A stretch of 5,682 bases of DNA. Origin: Nitrospinota bacterium (lineage in GTDB: Bacteria; Nitrospinota; Nitrospinia; UBA9942). The notes below the pieces were generated by a model that did no database searches, was not told the DNA's origin, and saw nothing but the letters and a program-made list of their open reading frames with translations. The stretch lies in assembly GCA_016200365.1 (NCBI GenBank), contig JACQEW010000291.1, positions 1 to 5,682 on the forward strand, given 5' to 3'. Shown here piece after piece: positions 1 through 5,659 of the stretch (position 1 is its first letter; every line of letters begins with the position of its first letter). The position numbers were made by a program, and so were the translations under genes.

Positions 1-3
1 AAG

Positions 4-10
4 CCTCCTT
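4..10 (-). promoter_or_regulatory. Shine-Dalgarno site of an off-window minus-strand gene
   Basis: The minus strand reads AAGGAGG followed by CTT and then the window edge. With normal spacing, a start codon would fall a few bases left of position 1. This implies a neighbour transcribed away from the reductase gene. The gene itself cannot be seen. Confidence 0.4.
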
Positions 11-112
11 TCGATTATGGTTATCTATCTCAAGGAGTATAACCTGAAAGTAAGACTTGCTTCTTTACTTTTTAATCATAAGGTCTGTGGCTGCTTTTGT
101 AATTTTTTGGTT

Positions 113-126
113 GTGGCGAAAGCCAC
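113..126 (+). other. Small hairpin with GAAA (GNRA) tetraloop
   Basis: GTGGC (113-117) and GCCAC (122-126) are perfect complements closing a GAAA loop, a stable small RNA hairpin if transcribed. The AGCCAC arm (121-126) can also pair with GTGGCT at 150-155, which lies directly before an A5T5 and T-rich run. Two mutually exclusive folds are therefore possible in the 5' leader of the reductase gene. Both stems are short, and any function is inference. Confidence 0.4.
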
Positions 127-130
127 GCTG

Positions 131-155
131 TGTTTATCTGTGTTCATCTGTGGCT
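131..155 (+). repeat. ATCTGTG-type tandem motif (upstream copy)
   Basis: Two 10-bp units, TGTTTATCTG and TGTTCATCTG, sit head to tail and are followed by TGGCTAA. The sequence TCTGTGGCT at 147-155 also occurs at 84-92. A related motif with period 9 (AATCTGCGT then AATCTGCGG) lies at the other end of the reductase gene. From general experience, such CTGTG/CTGCG phrases recur in intergenic DNA of many environmental bacterial genomes; the window itself shows only these copies. Confidence 0.55.
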
Positions 156-178
156 AAAAATTTTTCTTTTTTGTTCTT

Positions 179-1315
179 ATGGATATGCCGACAACCCTGT
201 ATGATGTAATTGTAGTAGGTGCAGGACCTGCAGGCTCAACCGCTGCCCGATGCTGCTCTGAAAAGGGTATTAAGACCCTTCTCATAGACAAAGCGGACTT
301 TCCGAGATATAAACCGTGCGGCGGCTCCCTCTCTTTGCGGACAATGAGCTGTCTCGATTTTGAGCTCCCCCCCGACTTAATCGAGGCTGAATGCACAGGG
401 GTAAAAGTTTATTACAAAGATAAATCCGCCGCATATAAAAAACCCGATAGGATAGCGGTAATGGTATCGAGGAAAAAGTTTGATAATCTTTTATACGAAA
501 GGGCGCGGGATTCCGGATGCATGACATTGACAGGAGAAAGGGTTGTCTCGATAGAGAACAAAAGGGACTATATAATGGTAAATACCGAAAAGGGGACTTA
601 TACCGGCATGTTTGTAATCGGCGCCGATGGCGCCAATAGTGTTGTATCGAGGTTTTTAAATGGCGGCAATAGAGGTTATCTGTTTGCATCAGCCTTTGTT
701 TCAGAGATACCTCTCCTCCCGTCTTTAGAAAAGGATGTGCTGCATTTTTACTTTGACGATGCCTGCAGCGGTTACGCATGGATATTTCCTCATGGCGCTT
801 ATCTCTCTGCCGGAATTTGGGGAACAAATTGGAATAATTCAAGCCCCCTCGATTCCCTGAAAGGGTTTTTAAAATCTCACAATTTGCCGTTCGATAAAAT
901 CCGGGGGCATAAAATGCCTCTGTGGGACAGAAAAAGAAAGATTTGCAGCGATAAGATTCTTTTAACAGGGGATGCCGCAGGTTTTATTGACTCTTTCAGC
1001 GGGGAGGGGATTTACACCGCTATCTTGTCAGGCAAAATAGCTGCGGAATCGGTTTCCGATTGTATTATAAATAAGGCTGCTGTATGCGACTATGAAAAAA
1101 GGCGTTATGCCGTATTTGGAAATAATCTGAGATATGCCCTCTGCTTCAGCCGGATGGTTCACAAATTTCCACGGATTTTTTTAGATAAATTTGCATCAGA
1201 TGAGAGGTTACTCAGGCGGTATATAGATAATCATGCCTCAAATACCTCTTACAGAAACTATATAAGAAGCCTTATAAGGCTGAAGGCGAAAGTAAAATTC
1301 GGTAAATCTGCGTAA
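179..1315 (+). CDS. Geranylgeranyl reductase family FAD-dependent oxidoreductase
   Basis: This 378-residue flavoprotein belongs to the geranylgeranyl reductase/ChlP-BchP-like branch of the PHBH-fold FAD enzymes. Family members typically reduce isoprenoid double bonds on quinones, lipids or pigment side chains; the substrate here cannot be told from sequence. The N-terminal dinucleotide-binding motif GAGPAG is at residues 14-19, with acidic Asp37 ending the second strand. The family hallmark PRYKPCGG is at 42-49, GADG at 148-151, and the second FAD motif GDAAGFIDSFSGEG at 264-277. Length is normal and no frameshift is visible. There is no hydrophobic signal, so it is probably cytoplasmic or membrane-peripheral. 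The ATG at 179 is bounded by an in-frame TAA at 155-157 and has no recognisable Shine-Dalgarno site, only a T-rich leader; the ATG at 185 is a possible alternative. The stop codon lies inside a repeat. It converges on glgC with a 40-nt gap, so the two are not one operon. Confidence 0.9.
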   Translation: MDMPTTLYDVIVVGAGPAGSTAARCCSEKGIKTLLIDKADFPRYKPCGGSLSLRTMSCLDFELPPDLIEAECTGVKVYYKDKSAAYKKPDRIAVMVSRKKFDNLLYERARDSGCMTLTGERVVSIENKRDYIMVNTEKGTYTGMFVIGADGANSVVSRFLNGGNRGYLFASAFVSEIPLLPSLEKDVLHFYFDDACSGYAWIFPHGAYLSAGIWGTNWNNSSPLDSLKGFLKSHNLPFDKIRGHKMPLWDRKRKICSDKILLTGDAAGFIDSFSGEGIYTAILSGKIAAESVSDCIINKAAVCDYEKRRYAVFGNNLRYALCFSRMVHKFPRIFLDKFASDERLLRRYIDNHASNTSYRNYIRSLIRLKAKVKFGKSA

Positions 1316-1323
1316 TCTGCGGA
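1304..1323 (+). repeat. ATCTGCG-type tandem motif spanning the reductase stop codon
   Basis: AATCTGCGT (1305-1313) and AATCTGCGG (1314-1322) are tandem 9-bp units. The TAA stop of the reductase (1313-1315) is formed at the junction of the units, and the last codons (Lys-Ser-Ala) are repeat-encoded. It resembles the ATCTGTG motif at 131-155. Confidence 0.5.
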
Positions 1324-1355
1324 TTAATAAGGTTTTTATCCCTGCATTATTCGGG

Positions 1356-2588
1356 TTAACCTTTCAGCACTGCTTCCTTAGGAACGACGACGATTCCCGA
1401 TTCCGTAACATAAAACCTCTTTTTATCTTCCTTGATATTATACCCTATCTCCATTCCTGGTGGTATTTCCACAAACTTATCAATAATTGCCCTTTTGATT
1501 TTTGCATGCCTGCCGACATTTACGCCTTCCATTAGGATTGATTCGGTAACATAGCTGTAACTGTTTATCCTTACCTGCGGAGAGAGAATAGAGCGGTTTA
1601 TCTGACCGCCGCTTATTATACAACCTTCCGAGACAATCGAGTCCGTTGCTATACCCACCCTCTCACTCTTCTTATCCGCAAATACAAATTTTGCAGGCGG
1701 ACAGGGATGATAATATGTCCTTATAGGCCATTCGTTGTTATACAGATTGAATACAGGAGAGACCGCTACCAGATCCATACTTGCCTGCCAGTAGGCATCC
1801 AGGCTCCCTATATCCATCCAGTATCCCTTCTCTGCAGGGGTCATTCCCGGAACCTTGTTTTTATAAAAATCATAAGCAAAGAGCTTCCTCTTTTTCTTAA
1901 TGCGCGGGATTATGTCCCTCCCGAAGTCGTGTCTGGAATCCTTTTTTTTCGAATCGGCTGTAACCTCTTCGAGGAGGACACCGGTATTAAATATATAGTT
2001 TCCCATTGATACCAGAGCTATACCGGATCTTCCGGGTATGGGTTTCGGATTCTTGGGCTTCTCCTCAAATCCTTTAATCCGCCATTCCCCGTCAACCTCT
2101 ATAATTCCAAAAGAGCTTGCTTCATGTATCGCTTTCGGTATGGCGGATACGGTAAGCTCTGCACCCTTTTTTATATGATAGTTCAGCATCTGGCGGACAT
2201 CCATCTTATAGACATGGTCGCCGCCGAATACACAGACATAGTCCGGGTTTGCATCCTTTATAAGGTTGAGGTTTTGATAGATTGCATCCGCTGTCCCTTT
2301 ATACCAATCCCTTCCTGTCCTCATCTGGGCAGGGACAGGATCAATATACTGGTCAAGCTTCGGGGATAACCTCCATGCAAGAGAGAGGTGGCGGTTTAAG
2401 GATTCCGATTTGAATTGTGTAAGAACCTTGAGCTGAAAAAAGCCTGAGTTTATAAAATTGCTAAGGGCAAAATCTATAATCCTGTAGCGTCCTCCAAAGG
2501 GAACTGCAGGCTTCGCCCTTTCTTTCGTGAGAGGATAGAGCCTCGTCCCCTCTCCCCCTGCTAATATCATTACTAAGACTTTTGACAT
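1356..2588 (-). CDS. glgC: Glucose-1-phosphate adenylyltransferase (ADP-glucose synthase)
   Basis: This is the first committed enzyme of bacterial glycogen synthesis: ATP + glucose 1-phosphate gives ADP-glucose + pyrophosphate, in the cytoplasm, normally as a homotetramer. The 410-residue protein is full length. The nucleotidyltransferase core opens with GGEGTRLYPLT (11-21) and AKPAVPFGG (25-33). The conserved WYKGTADAIYQN segment is at 95-106, the metal-binding Asp of FGGDHVYKMD is Asp124, the sugar-phosphate-binding EEKP is at 175-178, and SMGNYIFNTG (194-203) follows. From about residue 290 to the end it has the alternating hydrophobic pattern of the left-handed beta-helix domain. The start is supported by GGAG (minus strand, 2600-2597), eight bases before the ATG. 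That site lies within the last codons of the Uma2 gene, whose stop is two bases away, so the genes are probably translationally linked. No intrinsic terminator is visible downstream. Confidence 0.97.
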   Translation of the reverse strand: MSKVLVMILAGGEGTRLYPLTKERAKPAVPFGGRYRIIDFALSNFINSGFFQLKVLTQFKSESLNRHLSLAWRLSPKLDQYIDPVPAQMRTGRDWYKGTADAIYQNLNLIKDANPDYVCVFGGDHVYKMDVRQMLNYHIKKGAELTVSAIPKAIHEASSFGIIEVDGEWRIKGFEEKPKNPKPIPGRSGIALVSMGNYIFNTGVLLEEVTADSKKKDSRHDFGRDIIPRIKKKRKLFAYDFYKNKVPGMTPAEKGYWMDIGSLDAYWQASMDLVAVSPVFNLYNNEWPIRTYYHPCPPAKFVFADKKSERVGIATDSIVSEGCIISGGQINRSILSPQVRINSYSYVTESILMEGVNVGRHAKIKRAIIDKFVEIPPGMEIGYNIKEDKKRFYVTESGIVVVPKEAVLKG

Positions 2589-2590
2589 AA

Positions 2591-3160
2591 TTATTTCTCC
2601 GGTGGTTCTACTTCAAAAATCTCCCACAGAGGAATCTCAATATTATTTACCGAACATAGGGTGATTGCCTCTTGAGGTCCAAAAACTTCGGCTTCACTGT
2701 ATCCCCCATCTTTTAAACAATACCTCTCCACAAACATCTCCTCTGGATAAACAATGATATATTCTCTGACGCTGAATCGCTCATAGAGGTTCTTTTTTTC
2801 CCTTTTATCCTTCAGGGATGTTGCAGGTGAAAGCACCTCGACTATCAAATCAGGGGCACCGTATATTCTGTCTTTTATTTTATTCTTATCACACACCACA
2901 AAAACATCCGGCTGGACAAAATTATAGTCATCAAAATAAACATCTAATGGGGCTACACATACCCTGCAGAAGCCGCTGATAAGTTTTGTCCTTAATAGTC
3001 CTCCAAAATTGACTACAATATTTTGATGTCGGAATGTGGGTGAAGGGCTCATATCATATGCCTTACCATCAATGACTTCCCACCTTTCCTCATCAGACCA
3101 TGTGAGATAATCCTGCCATGTATATCTTTTATTTTTCTCTTTTTTTAATGGATAACCCAT
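2591..3160 (-). CDS. Uma2 family (DUF820) PD-(D/E)XK-type protein
   Basis: The 189-residue protein has the full Uma2/DUF820 pattern. It starts with a helix-rich TWQDYL region, then EVIDGKAYDMSPSP (28-41) with Glu28. His45-Gln46 follows, then QPDVFVV (83-89) with Asp85, GAPDLIVEVLSP (101-112) with Glu108, and a basic/aromatic KDKREKKNLYERFSVREYIIV stretch (117-137). These are the positions expected for the restriction-endonuclease-like fold; Glu28, Asp85 and Glu108 are the likely metal ligands. The family is abundant in cyanobacteria and several other phyla. It is usually annotated as a putative endonuclease, and its physiological role is unsettled. No transposon context is present. The start is well supported by AAGGAG (minus strand, 3173-3168) seven bases before the ATG. 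The gene lies 33 nt after the DUF4384 gene and 2 nt before glgC, so it sits inside the operon. Confidence 0.9.
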   Translation of the reverse strand: MGYPLKKEKNKRYTWQDYLTWSDEERWEVIDGKAYDMSPSPTFRHQNIVVNFGGLLRTKLISGFCRVCVAPLDVYFDDYNFVQPDVFVVCDKNKIKDRIYGAPDLIVEVLSPATSLKDKREKKNLYERFSVREYIIVYPEEMFVERYCLKDGGYSEAEVFGPQEAITLCSVNNIEIPLWEIFEVEPPEK

Positions 3161-3193
3161 AAAGGTTCTCCTTTTTTGCTGAAATAGACCTTT
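3161..3193 (-). promoter_or_regulatory. Inverted repeat around the Uma2 Shine-Dalgarno site
   Basis: Directly after the stop of the DUF4384 gene the minus strand reads AAAGGT (3193-3188). The complementary ACCTTT (3166-3161) lies directly before the Uma2 ATG, and two further pairs are possible across a one-base bulge. The AAGGAG Shine-Dalgarno site falls in the loop and stem edge, so folding could reduce Uma2 initiation. The stem is short and A/T-rich, and regulation is only a possibility. Confidence 0.25.
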
Positions 3194-4045
3194 TTACCTC
3201 TTCAGAATATAAACCGCTGTTGCCTCTGCCCAGTCAGTCGGCTCTAACTGATTCAACTTCTTTACAAGGTCGCTTATCATACCTGTAGATTTTGAATCAT
3301 AGACCTTGAAAAAGCCTTCCTGAAATCCCAGAGATATTATATCCTCTTTTTTCCTTGTTGCAATAATCTTTATTCTCTCCTCAGCCGCAGTCTTATCATA
3401 ATTAGGAAGGAATTGAGACTTCAAATGAATCTTGCTCCCTTCTTGAGGAAAAGAGTATGCCTTCCCTGCCTCGATATTATTATTTTTATTCACTGAGTTA
3501 GGTAAAAGGAGGGTAACAGAGCCGTCAGCAGCAATTGAAAAGATGTAGATATAGCAGTCGGTGTTTGTCTGATAGAATATCTTTACATCTTCACCTTCTT
3601 TTAAATCTGTCTTTGAAAGTGAGAGTTTTATTGAAAGCCCTTCGCCCTTTTCCGGATATACAGGTTTGATAAGGGCTTTGATCTTGACCTTATAAAGATT
3701 TCTGTCCTTTTCATCCCACCATTCTTTAATAACCTCCACTTTATCTATTTTCCCCCTGACTGCCGCATATATCAAATCTTCTGCAAGCTGGCTGTTTGAT
3801 ACAAGGGTATGCGACTTGATAAATGCCCCTACAGCCTGCTCAATTGCCCTGATTTCAGCATCCCTCTTTGCCCTTTCCCTAACTTCCTTTGGCGTATCAA
3901 TCTCGCTCATATACGCCTCTCCCTCAGTCTCAATCCAGACCTTGTTTTCAGTGGCAAAGGATGCTAATGCAAATACGAAAACACTGATAAGTGGTGTCAT
4001 TGCGAGGCACAGGCGAAGCAATCTCTTTTTTTTAATATTCGGCAT
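3194..4045 (-). CDS. Secreted FlgT/LPP20-like and DUF4384 domain protein
   Basis: This 283-residue exported protein begins with a Sec-type signal peptide. It has a basic n-region (KKKRLLR, 5-11), a hydrophobic core (about 12-29) and a probable cut after Ser-Phe-Ala31. Residues about 36-127 resemble the LPP20/FlgT N-terminal fold: an EGEA start, then the ARRDA-like helix (59-71, RDAEIRAIEQAVG) and an alternating VKIKAL strand at the end. Residues about 136-215 resemble DUF4384, including LKEGEDVKIFYQTNTDCYIY (148-167) and the DGSVTLLLPN turn (174-183). DUF4384 is known to me chiefly in proteins with caspase-like domains, and here it directly follows such a gene with a 2-nt gap. It is therefore probably a partner of that protein in the envelope. 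The start has GAGGA about seven bases upstream, within the preceding gene's last codons. Part of the signal peptide is encoded by a dispersed repeat (3995-4025). Domain calls are by eye; the FlgT-like one is the less certain. Confidence 0.8.
   Translation of the reverse strand: MPNIKKKRLLRLCLAMTPLISVFVFALASFATENKVWIETEGEAYMSEIDTPKEVRERAKRDAEIRAIEQAVGAFIKSHTLVSNSQLAEDLIYAAVRGKIDKVEVIKEWWDEKDRNLYKVKIKALIKPVYPEKGEGLSIKLSLSKTDLKEGEDVKIFYQTNTDCYIYIFSIAADGSVTLLLPNSVNKNNNIEAGKAYSFPQEGSKIHLKSQFLPNYDKTAAEERIKIIATRKKEDIISLGFQEGFFKVYDSKSTGMISDLVKKLNQLEPTDWAEATAVYILKR
3995..4025. repeat. Dispersed GTCATTGCGAG...GAAGCAATCTC-type palindromic repeat inside a signal peptide
   Basis: The plus strand reads GTCATTGCGAGG, a short variable middle, then GCGAAGCAATCTC. 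ATTGC and GCAAT arms are inverted around the centre. It closely matches a dispersed repeat phrase I recall from several bacterial genomes, with GTCATTGCGAG at one end and GAAGCAATCTC at the other. Read on the minus strand it encodes roughly residues 8-17 (RLLRLCLAMT) of the DUF4384 protein, spanning the n-region and the start of the hydrophobic core of its signal peptide. The rest of the gene does not resemble the repeat. Confidence 0.6.
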
Positions 4046-4047
4046 AT

Positions 4048-5346
4048 TTACTTCCTCAACCCAAACCTTCCCTTTAACTTATCTGCATCAGGGCTTATGC
4101 TCGGACTTTGCTGGACATTGAGTAGCTTTGCCTCGTCTTCAACCAACGGTTTTATGTATTCGTAAATCTCTGCGATGTTTTTCTTGCCATCCTTCAAAGC
4201 CTTGAGGAAATAGTATGTAAAAATCCCATGCCCCTTTTCATGAGATGATGTGCTTATCTGCGTGCCTTGCGTTGCTGAGAGAACTGCCATGTTTGATGAA
4301 AGAACAGCCCCCTCTGCCATCATCACCAATGGCCTTGCGCCTTTTGCAAGCACGCTCCTTCCGCCTGCGCCTGAGAAGCAGGAATCAAGGAGAACAACAA
4401 CTTCCTCAACTTGCAATTTGCCGAGTTTATCGTAAAGCCTTTTCAATGGATAACCTGTAACCTCAAGATAATTTGGGTCTCCGTCAAATGGGACAATATA
4501 GGCGTCTCCTGTTTTTGGTTCAGGCGCTCCGTGTCCTGAATAATAGACAAAAATCGTGCTACCTTTTTTTGCCCTGTTTGGAAGCCATGCCTCGATTGTC
4601 TTTTCAATGCTTGATTTTGTTGCTCTTTCATCTGTAATGAATTCTATGTTACGCTCCTGAAATCCAAGCGCCTTGAGATAATCCTTTACAATCCCTGCGT
4701 CGCTCTTTGAAAAATCGGACCTCGGCACGCTCTGGTAATTTTCGATGCCTATGACAATAGCGATGTCATTCGGCCTCGGTGTTGACTTGAAATTAGGGAT
4801 GGTGTGAATATCTATGATTGCCGTTTCTTTGGCTACAGGTTTTGGCGAATAAGCAGCTGCAGTGCCTTCATTGCCCTTTAAAAACTTTTCCTCTGCCTCA
4901 GTAAGTATCTTCGCTATTGTCGTGTTGCCTCCTTCCTTGGCAATCATTAGAGGGGTTTTGCCTTCTTTAGTCGCAATGACGGGGTCAGCCCCTTTTTTGA
5001 GGAGCAGGGTAACAAAATTGACTTGGCCCTTCCACGCGGCAACGTACAAAGGGGTCCGCCCATAATTGTCCTTCGCATTCACATCAGCGCCCTTTTCAAT
5101 GAGCAAGGCTGCAACATTGGGTTGGCTGGCATAGAATGCGGCAAAGTGCAAAGGGGTGTAATTATCAAACCACCTCTCGTTCACATCTGCGCCGCTGGAC
5201 AAGAGTCTCTCTGCTTCTTTAATATCGCCCTTCCCGGCTGCATTCATGAGTGGTGTTGGTATCGTTGAACACCCTGTCATCGCCATACCCACAAGCATGA
5301 TAAAAATTACACTGATTAAAGAAATCAAATTACCTTTCCTTTTCAT
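4048..5346 (-). CDS. Ankyrin-repeat caspase-like (peptidase C14) lipoprotein
   Basis: With the start chosen here the protein has 432 residues. It opens with a lipoprotein signal: KRK, a hydrophobic core (7-22), then AMTGC with lipidated Cys26. Ser27 follows, which by the E. coli rule favours the outer membrane. Four ankyrin-type repeats follow: about 30-59 (degenerate), 62-92, 95-126 and 129-152, with TPLHFAA, TPLYVAA and TPLMIAK signatures and GADVN turns. A linker of about 40 residues leads to a caspase-fold domain (about 193-425). This starts at DIAIVIGIENY, has catalytic His272 in VYYSGHG and nucleophile Cys323 in LLDSCFSG; both dyad residues are present. It is probably an envelope cysteine protease with a protein-binding module; the target is unknown. 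An in-frame ATG at 5424 would overlap the upstream gene by 17 nt and bury the lipoprotein signal. The ATG at 5346 has AGGAGGTG at ideal spacing and is preferred. The next gene starts 2 nt after the stop. Confidence 0.92.
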   Translation of the reverse strand: MKRKGNLISLISVIFIMLVGMAMTGCSTIPTPLMNAAGKGDIKEAERLLSSGADVNERWFDNYTPLHFAAFYASQPNVAALLIEKGADVNAKDNYGRTPLYVAAWKGQVNFVTLLLKKGADPVIATKEGKTPLMIAKEGGNTTIAKILTEAEEKFLKGNEGTAAAYSPKPVAKETAIIDIHTIPNFKSTPRPNDIAIVIGIENYQSVPRSDFSKSDAGIVKDYLKALGFQERNIEFITDERATKSSIEKTIEAWLPNRAKKGSTIFVYYSGHGAPEPKTGDAYIVPFDGDPNYLEVTGYPLKRLYDKLGKLQVEEVVVLLDSCFSGAGGRSVLAKGARPLVMMAEGAVLSSNMAVLSATQGTQISTSSHEKGHGIFTYYFLKALKDGKKNIAEIYEYIKPLVEDEAKLLNVQQSPSISPDADKLKGRFGLRK

Positions 5347-5351
5347 AACCC

Positions 5352-5359
5352 CACCTCCT
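5352..5359 (-). promoter_or_regulatory. Strong Shine-Dalgarno site fixing the caspase-gene start
   Basis: The minus strand reads AGGAGGTG from 5359 to 5352, with AGGAGG seven bases before the ATG at 5346. It selects the 432-residue lipoprotein form over the longer in-frame form beginning at 5424. Confidence 0.85.
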
Positions 5360-5369
5360 GAAATACAAA

Positions 5370-5386
5370 AGCCATTTTCATGCCAA
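5370..5386 (-). promoter_or_regulatory. Candidate sigma-54 (-24/-12) promoter before the caspase gene
   Basis: The minus strand reads TTGGCATGAAAATGGCT (5386 to 5370). Against the sigma-54 consensus YTGGCACGRNNNTTGCW it has GG and GC ten bases apart and only two mismatches. Transcription would start near 5359, leaving a leader of about 13 nt that just includes the Shine-Dalgarno site. That is tight but possible. No enhancer-binding-protein site is recognisable, and the next gene upstream ends at 5408. A chance match is a real alternative. Confidence 0.35.
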
Positions 5387-5407
5387 TCCTCTTTGCAAGA
5401 AGAATTT

Positions 5408-5659
5408 TTATCTGTTACTTGCATTTAAGATTGTTATTCCAACAATCTTATCTCCGTCTTTTCTTACCAGAATATCGTCATCTGCCTCAATTGTCTTTTT
5501 TGCCCTCTGAGGTTTCCGAAAGCTTAAATATAAGACATCAGCCTCTTTATCATAATCAATCCATATATGCTCAACAGGAAGTTTGATTATGTCAGATGAT
5601 AATCCCAAACAGGTTTGAATTATTTTAGCTTCTTTCAATAATATGATACCGTCTTTCAT
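5408..5659 (-). CDS. DUF2283 domain-containing small protein
   Basis: This 83-residue soluble protein has a clear DUF2283 core at residues about 33-81: IDYDKEADVLYLSF (34-47), then KPQRA, an acidic EADDDILVR stretch (58-66), and the closing GDKIVGITILNAS (69-81). The function of the family is unknown. Members are often next to other very small genes, in arrangements reminiscent of toxin-antitoxin pairs, but that role is unproven. The segment before the core (KEAKIIQTCLGLSSDIIKLP) looks like the usual N-terminal extension of longer members. The ATG at 5659 is the first possible start after an in-frame TAA (5665-5663); its Shine-Dalgarno site is poor (TTAACCT). Another frame across the start encodes a peptide resembling a different small gene family and then stops. 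The gene ends 61 nt before the caspase gene and may belong to the same transcript. Confidence 0.8.
   Translation of the reverse strand: MKDGIILLKEAKIIQTCLGLSSDIIKLPVEHIWIDYDKEADVLYLSFRKPQRAKKTIEADDDILVRKDGDKIVGITILNASNR

Larger units (their letters stand above)
1..178. promoter_or_regulatory. Non-coding leader / probable divergent intergenic region
   Basis: No gene can be supported here. At the left edge the minus strand reads AAGGAGG (positions 10-4), a strong Shine-Dalgarno site whose start codon would lie just outside the window, so this stretch probably separates two divergent genes. An inverted repeat GGTTAT (19-24) / ATAACC (39-44) could be an operator. A small hairpin with a GAAA tetraloop lies at 113-126, and a tandem ATCTGTG-type motif at 131-155, followed by a T-rich run up to the reductase start. 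I could not find a convincing sigma-70 -35/-10 pair on either strand. Confidence 0.5.

Noticed and set aside
282..842. 186-residue minus-strand open frame inside the reductase gene
   Set aside because: It is a shadow of a gene with clear FAD-family motifs and resembles no family I recognise.
1316..1355. Possible bidirectional terminator between the convergent reductase and glgC genes
   Set aside because: Only a 3-bp CCC/GGG stem and a GGTTAACC palindrome are present, with no stable GC stem followed by a T-run in either direction.
1707..2369. Two plus-strand open frames (1707-2009 and 2124-2369) opposite glgC
   Set aside because: They lie antisense to a fully conserved GlgC and have no recognisable motif.
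2591..3160. Uma2 gene as sign of a restriction system or transposon
   Set aside because: No methyltransferase, transposase, terminal repeats or target duplications are visible around it.
5347..5424. Longer 458-residue form of the caspase protein starting at 5424
   Set aside because: It would overlap DUF2283 by 17 nt and place 26 hydrophilic residues ahead of the lipoprotein signal. The ATG at 5346 has a near-perfect Shine-Dalgarno site.
4862..5428. Several short plus-strand open frames opposite the ankyrin region
   Set aside because: They are shadows of the ankyrin-caspase gene with no independent start signals or motifs.
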